From: Thunnus maccoyii
Lineage: Eukaryota > Chordata > Actinopteri > Scombriformes > Scombridae
DNA: 64,000 nt
Assembly: GCF_910596095.1 (NCBI RefSeq)
Contig: NC_056548.1
Span: 18,252,651-18,316,650, forward strand
Direction of reading: 5' to 3'
The position numbers and the translations under genes are program-made. Shown here in pieces: positions 23,001-34,600 of this stretch; position 1 is the stretch's first letter, and each line of letters begins with the position of its first letter. The notes under the pieces are model-generated. The model was not told the DNA's origin and made no database searches. It saw nothing but the letters and a program-made list of their open reading frames with translations.

Positions 23001-26000
23001 TGTTCCTCGCCCTCATGCGCACACTCACCTTCTCTACTCAACTGTAAGATATCAGGGATGTGTAGCACATACCTGTGAGGCTCCTTTTTAAGCTCTGGAA
23101 CTCACACTTAACCAGAGTGTTTCTAGTTCACTTTGATTTGATCAGTTTTATTACTACTTTTTTTTTGATACTATTGGACTCATGAAAGTAATTGTGACAG
23201 TCTGACAGGGCAAGAAACAAGTGGTCAGATGATCAGACAGTTTAGCCAGATTATCTAAACCACTTTATTTGGAGGTAAAAGTGAGTGCATTCGACATGTT
23301 GGGTTATAATCCCTCATTGCACAGGAAAAGTGTGTGTTCACAATTAAAGGGAAAATTCACCACTGTGAATATGATGATTTCTGAAAACTAGGTCACCTAT
23401 GCAGTAGAAATGTGTAATTATTTTTGAAATCAATGCCCTATGACTAGAGAAAACTGAGAAAAAGGCTGTAGATTCCCCATAGTGCTCTTAAGGAGGAATC
23501 CTACAACAACCAGAATGCATTGCAGGCATCCTGTCCAATCAGAGTGACTGACTCTACTGACATGTTTATGGCCAGCAGAGCAGCCATTTAGCAAAGGCTG
23601 AGCAGTCTTATATGTCTTTAGTGAGGTGTATTTTCATTTACAAAATGTTTTTCCTCATAAAGTCTGGATATATTGTGTCAGTGTGCAGTGATCATAAAAC
23701 AAACAGCACACTGGAGTCGGTCATGTTGATCATTGCATTGTTTTGGGGGTAGTCGCACCAAGCCATGACTCAAGTCAAGCTGGCATGCTGTGAGTGTTTT
23801 TCCATTACACAGCACAGCAAAGTCAAATAAGTAGTTTACCTGTTGGAGGTGTGCTGGTCATCTGTAGCTCTTCATCGAACATCATCATCATTACTGTGGC
23901 TGTTTCTGCTTGTACTATTCCTCCCTGTATTGTTTCTAACTGATCCACTGAACATATAGCCCCAAATATCTCCAAATATTGTTGTGTTAACCTGTTTTTA
24001 GCACCGCTAACAAAGCTCTTCTAATTCGGTGAGGAACACAATTAATTTCTTGTATGTTCTTCAAAATAAAAGTGTCCCGTTATTTAGTCATTTAAAAGCT
24101 TTAAGTATGAAGCAGTAAAGCAGGAAATGTTTGGTTTTCATCAGCAGTATCTTAACAAGGCTCTGATACGGCTGCCCCTCGGCAGGCTCCCTGGAAGCTG
24201 ACCAATAAGAAAAGAGTGGGCTCATCGGGAGAGGGGCCTTAAAAAGACAAGAGCTAAGACAGCCTGTTGGAGACATAGGCTGAACTGAAGGGCTGCATAA
24301 AGGGCCAATATAAGATAAATAAGGAGTTTTTTGGACTATAAGTCCTGCAAAGTTACTCTAGTGGAGTCCCAGAATAAAAATATAGAGCTGGAAATGAGCA
24401 TAGGTCACCTTTAAAGTAGCCTATTTAGTGGTATGATATTTGAGTGTCTGCTTTCCTTTATCGATGGTGTAACATGGTAGGCAGAGTGTTTTTTTGAGAC
24501 CCATATTTGACGGTCCTTGAAGGCACCACTACAGAAAAGGAGGAAACTTAGTTTGTAGTCTAAGGAAGATCTCCAAAATTCACCAAGTGACACATTTTGT
24601 GTCACCCGGCTGACTTTTTGCCAGCAAACGAGTGGGGAGTTCTGGGTGCAGGCAACATGGAGGGAAGTTAAACGTTGTTCATCATTTGCATATACTACCC
24701 ACGTTGTAATGATAACATGCTGGTTGCAAAGTTTCACTTTAAGGCAAGCATGGCGGGTCAAAGTTGAACCAGGAAGTGAGTGTGTACATTGTGATGGGTG
24801 TTTACAACAGGAAGCGTGGTTAATGACTTCACTGCTCACACTCATTATTTTAGGATTTTGTGTAAAACCTGTCTGATTGTGTGACTGCTTGTGTTTCTTG
24901 CTTGATCAGACTTTTAAGGGATGTTGTTCCCAGATCTCAGCAGTTAAATTGGTCAGTAGAAAGTTATTGTAACTGATATAAGAATAGATACAGATTTAAG
25001 TAAACAGGAATAATGCTTTAACCAGTTCTTAGATTCCTCCCCATGTCAAAGGATAGTGGAAAAACTGAAACATCAAGACAAGAGGGGAAAAGTCATGAGT
25101 ACTGAGACAGGGGTGGTGTGTGTGTGTGCATGTGTGCGCGCGTGTGTGTGTTTCAGAGCGAGAGCGAGCAAGAGATATGACTCTCTTTCTCCCTCCCTCC
25201 CTCTTTCCCCTTTGTGTCGTTGGACGTGTGGGTCTTGTCACTCATTACGGGTGTCAGAAAGATCTCTCACCTAAGCCAGAGCACCTGCTGCTCAGGGCGG
25301 CGGGGCTCTGATTGAGAGCATGTCGTTGTCACAGCCAGCACCAAGACTTTCACCACTTATTTGTTCTCTCCCTCACCCAACCCTTGCAAATTTTCACCGA
25401 GACTGATCAGCATCTTTCTATTTGCTCTGTTCAACTTGAGTAATCTCTGGAGTGCTGCTTTCTTGGCGCTCCACGGCGTGTACCCTTTGAGCACGCTCTC
25501 TTGTAGCCGAGACTACTTCAGGGACCGTTTACAGCTGGTCTGCTTTTAGTAAACTGATATGTCTCACCGCGTCTGGTCAGAGCTGTGTGTTGATATCAAG
25601 GAATGGCAGTGAAGCATACAGGTTTAGTTTGATGGGTATTTGCAGGAGACATTACACTTCGCATATGGTATGGATGTACTTTGTGGAAAATAATTTATTG
25701 GAATTTTTTACAGCTGTGTGTTATTATTTTTTATGAGCCAAATATTTATCTTTCAAGAAAATTCTTCAAGCTACTGGTGGAGAACATCTGAACTTGCAAA
25801 AGCAATCTGCTTTGAGTATATCCCTGACTGTGTGATTCCTCTTGTAAAAATTCCTGCATCTTAAAGCCTGAGAAAGCACAGTTAGATGTCAGGAATTGGT
25901 GTTTCCTCAGCTTTGTGTGTGCTAACACACACTGTGTGACATCTTTACACAATGGAAAATAGTTGTGATATGATTATTACCTCCTTTCTCTCAGTTCTGC

Positions 26001-28609
26001 ATTTGTGCATCATCTGTCTGTTTGTTTTTATTTTGCTCATGTTCTTTCCCTTTTCTGTCTTTCTCACACCTTCCCAGCCCTCCCTGTGCTCAAACTGTAC
26101 CTGTGACCTGTGTTTACTCTTCTCAGTCACACTGATGTGAAGCTTCTCTTTCCCAGAAGCCTCAGACACTGTGGCTTTGTCTAAACCGCAGAGCAGTGGG
26201 CTTTGTGCGGGACAGCATTCCTAACACGGCTGTTCATCTGCTGGACGTTGTCTCTTCAAGGGCTAGGGGTAAAGACAGAGAGAGAGAAACACAGAGAGAG
26301 AGAGAGAGAGAGCAGGGTCTGGAAGACGCTGACATATTGGACTCCCACCTCCTAAGGTCTACTTAAAGATTCCAGGCTCGACTTGCAGCCCGCAGCTCAT
26401 TAGTTTCACTTCAAAATGGCCGTCTTCCTAATGTTGTAATTGAAAACATGTGGAGGAACTTCATTTTGTGTGTGTGTGTGGAGATGCCATGTTCATACTA
26501 GAACAACCAGTAGCTGTTAATCGCCCTCTTGGCCCAGTGATCTAACAGCAGACTGTAGAAATCACACACAAAGTACCTTGCCATGCTTTCAGAGTTCCAG
26601 CATTTACCCCCATCTTTGATATAGTCAAATTAGAACCTGCCCTTGTGCTAGGCACTCTGCTGAGATTAATTAAGTAGGCTAATTACCATACCAGGCGTGT
26701 GGCAGCGATTGAGGGCTTGAATGTGAAATATCCTCCCCCATTTCACTCTGAATATTAACATTGAAACCCTGAGGGACTGCCAAAATCTCACTGGCGCTAA
26801 GAAAAGTGGAACTAAGTGTGAGAGTCTTAGCTGCTCGCCGGTCGGAGGAGTGACTTCATATCAGACTCCAGATTCTATGTTGTGTGATTACTCAGACTCA
26901 GTCAACAGCACCGTAGCTCACAGCCTATCTAGAATCAGATCACACAAAGAGCCCAGAGAGGAAATAATATGTTTAACTTCAGGAGTTAGAGCAGCAGAGT
27001 TGCTGCAGTGTTGTAAGGTTGCATTGTTTTTTAATAACTCTGGCATCACAGGGCTCTAGGCACAGCATTACTGGTCGGTTAGTCAGTGGGTCTACCACTT
27101 TGATCCAGACAGAGATATCTAAACAACTATTGGATGGATTGCAGGAAATTTGGTGCAGACATCCATGTTGCCCAGACAATGAATTCTAATGACTTTGGTG
27201 ATCTCTTAACTTTTCATCTAGCACCACCATGAGGTCGACATTTGTTGTTTTGAGCATCAACTATTAGTTGGAAATAAGGAAGGAAGGAAATGTGACATTC
27301 ATGAACCCCGCATGATGTCATTATGAATTGCAATTATTTTGGTGTACTGATTATTTTCATGATTGATTAATTGTTTTGTTTATAAAATGTCAGAAAGTTG
27401 TGAAAAATGCTTGTTAATTATTCCTTAGAGCTCATGATGATGTCTTTAGAGGTGTTGTTTGGTCTGATCAATAGTTCAAAATCCAAAGGAATTCAGTTTA
27501 TTTATGATACAGGAAAAAGTTTCAAATCTTTACAACTGAGAAGCTGAAACCTGCAAAACATTTGGCATTTTTGCTTAAAAATTGGCTCTAAAGATTATTA
27601 TTATTATTATTATTGTTATTATTATTTAAAAAAAAAGGTTTTCCAATTAATCCACTAGTTGATGCAGTTACTCTGTCTTTTCTAGTGCTATCAGGTCACA
27701 TTTTAAAATTTGTCCAATACTGTTTACCTAAAACCAGTGACATTCCCAGCAGCCTCAGCTGTACCTTCTTTTCAGTGCTAAATATCAAATGTTAGCATGC
27801 TAACATGTCAAACTTATATTTTCATATATTTATACAATATAGGTTATCTTCTTAGCATTGTCATTGGATTAGCTAAAATAGCATTTAGTGCAAGAATCCC
27901 CTAACAGAGTAAGTAGAGTAAGCACAGGGCTTAGCATGGCTGTAGACTCTCAGTCTTGTTTCCTTCCACAGATTCGCCCCAATAGCAAGCCTGAAAGAGG
28001 ATGAGAAGCTGTCAGTGTGATACTTACCTTGAACGGACTTGACTAGAAATTTGAACTGACGTTAATGGCATAAATTGGGTCAGGGACAATTTCTGAGGGA
28101 CAGTCTTGCGTCGTTAAGATTATGAAAATTAAAATGTACCTCTGCAGAGTTGTATGGCTCAAAGAACCCGCTGATACTTCTTCCATTATGTTGTATCGCT
28201 AAGTGCTTTCTATCATCTTGCAGCTGCTTCAGCTAACTGATTTAATTTATGTAGCAGCCAAGCAACAGACCATTATCATACATGTTAAAAGGCTTATCTG
28301 CATATCACAGATTCCGCAAATATGGTCGCATTTATAGTTAGTGACAGGTCTTGACAGATGCTTTATCGGTGACTAGGCTGTATGCCTTGATGTGTCAACC
28401 ACATCATTCAGAGTCACTGACCCCTGCTGCGAATGTTACCCCCCACAGGTTGGGAGACCAGTTCTATAAGGACGCCATTGAGCAGTGCCGCAGCTACAAT
28501 GCCCGTTTGTGTGCTGAACGCAGTGTACGCCTGCCATTCCTGGACTCGCAAACCGGTGTGGCCCAGAACAACTGCTACATCTGGATGGAACGCCACCACC
28601 GCAGCCCTG

Positions 28610-28659
<50 letters not shown>

Positions 28660-31600
28660 TTTTTATCTAAAGAGTGTTTTTGGCCCATTAAGCTTGTAAA
28701 ACATGGTGTCTGCATCTGCTCTTGATTGCTTTTTTCACTTAATTGATCGCTTAATCATTGATCGTTTAATCTATAAAATGTCAGGAAATAGTGAGAAATG
28801 TCGTCACAATTTTTTGTCTAACCAACAGTCCAAAACCAAAGATATTCAATTTATAATGATATAACACAAAGAAAAGCAGCAAATTCTCACATTTGAGAGG
28901 GTGAAACTAGCAAATGACTGAAACAATTAATCGATTGTAAGAACTGTGGCTTTCGCTGTTGCCTAATCAATATATTAATCCCAGTAATGCTTAGGAAATT
29001 GAAAGTGTAAACCTCAATACAGAAAATGGCAAACAAAAAAAAAATCAGTAAAATGAATGTCTTGTTACTTGCCTGTTTTTTTTTTCGTTTTCAGTTGTTT
29101 CTACATAACAAAACAGATTCTATAGCTTTTAGCATCGATGTGCTTTATAGCTGAAACAGTCTTGTTGCATGAGTACAACTGTTGTCGTGCAGGAGTGGCA
29201 GCCGGGCAGATGTACACATACCCTGCCCGCTGCTGGAGAAAGAAGAGACGGCTGCACAACACCTCTGATCCCCGCCTGGGCATCTACGGTCTCCAGCTCG
29301 GTAAGTTCCTGCGGAGCCACCTGCCCGTCGCTTTCTGCTCCTCTTAGTTTCTCCTCCTGCTTAGCCGTCCCCCCCCCCCCCCCACACACCCCGCCCCCAT
29401 GTCTCCCATCCACCCACCACCTCCTTCAGCTCATGTGATTACTGGTGATGATCTGGAATAATCTCGCTAAAAGCATATCACTCTGTCTCAGAGCGCGGAG
29501 CAGAACAGGCTGCCAGTCATTTTTCCAGAGGATGAAATGTGGTTGTGTTCACCCCGGCTGGTAAACTTGTTTTGTGAGAAGTAGAACATGTAATTAGATT
29601 TACCACTGCTGGGAGCAGCGAGACAGAGTTTGGCCACTGCAGACAGTATTTAATAAATGTTATGGAATGGAGTTTGGCCTTCTCTGGCTGCCACTTGAAA
29701 GAACTCACTCCTCACTTAACACATTTACCCTCTCCTATATATTCTCCCGTGATCTTCTTTTCTTCTCGTTATCTCCCTTGCTGATTGGTTTAGTCTCTTT
29801 CTCTCTGGCAACTCTTTCATCTCTCCATCTCTCCCTGTAATCTGCCATTCAGTCTGTGTGTGTTTTGTGGCCATTGTTCCTGAGCTCAAGTAACTGGTCC
29901 ATTCTGTGCCCGAGCTTGCATACCCACAGGGGTGTGAAACTGTCCTAAAGAATGAACATGACAGAGGCAGAATCTCACACAAAAACATTATGTTAACTTT
30001 CAGTTTCTATTAGCTTCTATAAATGGCTGTGAGAATTTCACTTTTGATTTCCATGATCATGATTCAGTTCATGTTAGAAGGAGTTGAGAAAGTAAGAAAG
30101 GAGGGAGAGAGCCTGGAAAGAGAGAGCAAGATGGAGAGATAGCATATGAACCGAGCCTTTGTTTCCCAAAACACATCCCATTGTAGCCTATTGTTTTCCA
30201 CAGAGCTTGCACTCGCTAAGACCCCACCACCGCCACCCTGCTGTCCCTTCCCTTCCCCAACAACAGCGGATTGTACAGCCCCGTCTGGGTGTGCCCAGCG
30301 GAGGGGAACATACCCTGATTTAACCTGGCGTCTCTTATACAGAGCATGTTGTGCAGCTGGCCAGAGGTGGCCAGCACAAGGCAGCAGCCACAGTGCTGCT
30401 AGCTGGCTGGCTGTCTCGCTGCCTCGGCAGGCTGTCTAACTGATGGTGTGCTAGAGACTGGGGCTGCATGCAGAATCAGCTCCCTGCTGCAGGCTGCTGC
30501 CGGCTCTATTTTTAGCCCCCCAGCTCCCATGGGTTGGGAGAGAGTGAGGGAGGGGAGGTGGGTCTGTCTCGTCGCGGAGAGTTGAAAGTCAACGTGTGCA
30601 GACACAATGGTGAGGGGCTGCCGCCGCATGGCGGTGGGGCCCATTTTAGAGAAGCGTGTTGTGTGTGTGTGTGCTTCTTAACGCCTACCTCCTATATCTG
30701 CTTCTTACCTATGCAGTCTTCTGTTGCTTCAGCAGTTCATGTTCAGCATTCTGAAAAAGCCTTTCTAGTGGGTGCAGTGGTAGAAGATGAAGGGGCTAAT
30801 AGAAAGCTGGAGTCAGGGGGCTTTGAAGTGTGTCCTCTTTTCAAACATTCACAAAGCAACTGGATGATCATGGAGCTCTCTGTGGAGAAGAGATTGTGTA
30901 AATAAGATGTGCGGATCCGACTGACTGTCAAAGCTTTTGTTTGTTCTGCTTTGTCTACTCAACCTGCTTGCCTCCTACACTGTTTGTTTAGATCTTCAGC
31001 TCGCTGTAGGAGGACATATCTGCATGATGTGTTCAGGTTAAAGGGATAAGCCACTTAACTACATTGTACCACAGAGATTCCTGTGGACAAAGTCAGCCTA
31101 ATATCTGCACAGTGCAGCATTATTGAGAGCTCACCGATGACAATGCATTCTCTTATGTTTTGTTGAGTAAAATAGGGTTGTGAAAATAGTAGTGATGACA
31201 CATTCTGTTGCAGGCAAAAACAAATGACTACCACTGTAACAAACAAATGTTCCAGTAATTTCCCACATGCTTATCTTAGTATTGTGTGAGTGAGAGAGAA
31301 GATAAATAATAGAAATATGCTGACAGAAAGCTGCTCACAGAGGCCAAAGATTATAGTATTGATGGTTCTTTTCACAATTACAGTGCTTGGTTCAGGTTTC
31401 ATTTCTTCAATTGAATCTTTTTTTTCCCCGTAAGTGAACAATATCCCCCTACGGTATAAACACAGCACTGGTATTCTGATGATTCATCACATTAATTTTT
31501 TTTTTTGTCTTTGTGCAGATGGTGGCCTCATGTCCAAGGACACTTTGCCCACCCAGAGCACCACACTGGAGGCTCTGCTACGAGGCGAGGGTCTAGACAA

Positions 31601-34600
31601 GAGGAACAACTCTAAGAACGACGAGGAGAGCCTGCTGGAGATCCAGGTTCGTTCAGTCACACAGGTTGTCGGAAACACTGTGTGTGTGTATGTGTGTGTT
31701 TGCACTGGTGAAGAGCGTCAGCCAAATGTTTAAAATGTGAATGTTCAGCGATATCACTCAAACGACTGAGGGCCCTGGCATTGACAGTGAAGTGTTACGC
31801 CCCAACTGGTTGCCAAGGCAACTTGCCAAGTTTTTCCAGCTGACCTGCAGGGCTTGTTAGCTGACTGCTGTCTCACTCAGAAGCATTTTGGACAAGCGGG
31901 CTGCTCCAACATTGACTTCCCATTTGCTGACCATTATGTATGGCAATGATAATAAATAGTCCACATGATAATGCAAATAAAAATAGGAATAATATGAAAG
32001 TTCAATTTAAAGTCTGTAGTTCTGTCATTGCTGATTTCTGTAATCTCGTTCAAAGTCAAAAACAGACATATCTCTCAACATCACACATTCCAACAAATAG
32101 TTTGTCGTGTGGGAGCATGACATACAGGAAGACGGCTTGCAGCATTGCAGCTCATTCCTCTTCTCAAGTCAATCAGTTAATTTGTAAGCTTTTGAACAGA
32201 CATTTATACAGGAACAGAAAGTACATGTCAGAAATACCCAGATTATATTGAGAACCAAAAAATATTTGGATTTTTTTCCTTCCTCTCTGGTGTTGCTGCT
32301 TAGTGTTTTTAAAGATTTAAAGATGGCCTTTAATCAGAGCTGAGCATTGAAATGATCCTTTCTCTCTCTCCCTCTGTGTCTCAGAGGGTTCTGGAGGCAG
32401 ATGCAGCAGAAGATGCCTTCAATGATGATGACGACTACGAGGTGGACACTCCTAAGAGGAGACACCGGGGAAAAGGAAGAGTAAGTGACACCACATCTCA
32501 ATCACAAAGTATTCAGGAAGTTGAAGAAAAGTTGCCTTGTTTGCCAGTTTACTGAAAGAAAACAAAACATTTCTGTTTCACCCGTGGTGCATGCTGTAGC
32601 GTATATGTTTATGTTGGAAGACTCCAGCCGTGGATTTCAGTGCAGATAGTTAATTTTTTGTTTTTCTTCAGGGTCGGGGTTCAGGCCGCAGGAGGGCAGA
32701 TCTGGATGACGACAAGCCATATGTCTGTGACAGTAAGTAGAGATGAAACATGAGTTGTGTTTTAGCATCATGCCCTGTTAATCAGCTAGTGTACAATGCT
32801 GAGTTCATATTATCAACTGATTTCTTAGACATTTATTGTGCTTTTTTATTACTTTTTTTATTATTATTAGTTTTACTTCACTATCATGTAGCAAAATAAA
32901 TCTAATCTGAATTTTGTACCTAATGCCCTTTCAAAATGTCACAGTATATATTGAGTACTTCATATCAGTCTGTTTTGTTTACCCAGAACATAGCACGTCC
33001 CATTACTTAAAATAAATTCTGCATTTCCAACTTTTTATCTAGTGTATCTTGGATACAACCCTTACTTATTGTTTATTTCCTTCTCTAATAAAATATTTCA
33101 CATTAAGTTTGGTTCCTTTAAAGAGATCAACTTTCTTGTCCATATTCTGAAAATTAGAATAGTGTCACAAGATCAGTATTTGTTAAAACTGTATTTTTGG
33201 CTCATCATGACATTTTTCTCAAGAACCTGTTATTAATGATGCCCATACTCTGCCATGAGCTTTTCTTACTTATGAGTTTTTTTACTATATATGTATTGAA
33301 TATCCACAGATCAGGATGATATTTCCAAAATACCATCACAGTTACTGTCAAAAAGTCAACTAACTGAATCACCAACATAGTTTTTTTTAAGATGGAACCA
33401 CAGGAACAAACAAGGTCAACCAGTATCACTATAGTCTCAAGTATTCCTGTACATGCAGGTTGCATATGGAAACTACAGGCAGAGTATGTTGGATTTTACA
33501 CTTGTTGTAGTGACTCACATAATAATGCTGTTTTCTCTCCATCTGTTTCAGACAGATACAAACAAAAGAATAACTCAAAATCTTCAACCTCAGGTATCTT
33601 GATTTGTTGACTCTTTTTGATATTTTTGGACATTTGGATTGTTTTGATAGATTTTTGAGTGTGTGTGTTTTGAGTGTCGCAAGCGCTATGATTATTGATT
33701 TAGCCCCTATATTATCTTACTTTTCTCAAGCTGAAAAGTGCCCCCAGTGCTATGAAACTGAGACATGGTTATTATGTTGTCTGTGTTTGTGTTGTATTTG
33801 ACTGACTGTTGTAATTAGATCTCTAAGTGCTTCCTATTTTTGTCCCTTTTGGAATCAGTAATACAATAGCTCTATTAAATGCCATAAATTCAATTTATAT
33901 TCCCATATTAGATGAGATTACTACCAGGTTGCCAGCCTGTTACCACCAGAGAACATCAAACTAGATTTTTGTTGGTGGTGGATGTTGGACTTGTTGCTTT
34001 GTGAAAGTTATTTAAGTTTATAAGCCTTTATCCTAAACAGAGAAGAAAAAAAAAGTTTATAAAATAAAATGGTGCAACCAGCCTGAGTAGTAAGAATGAA
34101 AATTTGCATCCTGTGTGTTGCAGTCTATGCGAAGCGCTACAGGAACCGTACGGGACTAAGCTACCACTACACCCATTCCCACCTGGCAGAGGAGGACAGA
34201 GCCGGGGAGAGAAGCACGGTGGCGTCCAGATCTCCTTCTGTACAGCAGACTGACCGGCACAAACGTAAGAAGTCACTCTAATATGTCTTTGTTTGAGGAA
34301 ACCCAACTCTAACATCACTTACCATCATATACTATGTATACAGTACATGTCTGCTTAGAGTCCCGTCAGGAGTTGCATAAATACACTCCAATACTGCACT
34401 GACTGAGTTATGTTCGTGTGGGGGGGGAGTCAAGTACAAAATGTTGGCTCTGAAAACGGATGTCATATTCTTAAAGATTTCCAGACAAGTGCATAAAAAG
34501 CTTGCTTTTCCATCAGCACCAAAGCTTAAGAATTTTATTGGTACCTGTATCAAAAACGATGACATGCCCAGACTCACTCTGGTTAAGTAGAAATATTTGC

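Larger units (their letters stand above)
27076..27965 (+). repeat. Teleost interspersed repeat family A, interrupted copy
   Basis: The left part (27076-about 27290) has TTAGTCAGTGGGTCTACCAC, TTGGATGGATTGCAGGAAAT and ACTTTGGTGATCTC, as in the copy at 1380-2035. The right part (about 27695-27965) continues the family with GTGACATTCCCAGCAGCCTC, TTAGCATGCTAACATG and TAGCATGGCTGTAGACTCTC. About 400 bases of foreign sequence separate the halves, including a second repeat type and a TTA microsatellite. Confidence 0.6.
20084..28448 (+). other. dpf3: Large first intron of dpf3
   Basis: The donor GTAAGT follows exon 1 and the acceptor is CCCCCCACAG before exon 2. The 8.4 kb carries repeats (24150-24418, 26274-26312, 27076-27965) and otherwise unique-looking DNA. 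The longer open frames at 20398-20820 and 24411-24845 show no domain. First introns of developmental genes often hold enhancers, but none can be identified by eye. Confidence 0.7.

Noticed and set aside
24411..24845. 144-codon minus-strand open frame
   Set aside because: It abuts a common fish repeat and has no domain; most likely chance.
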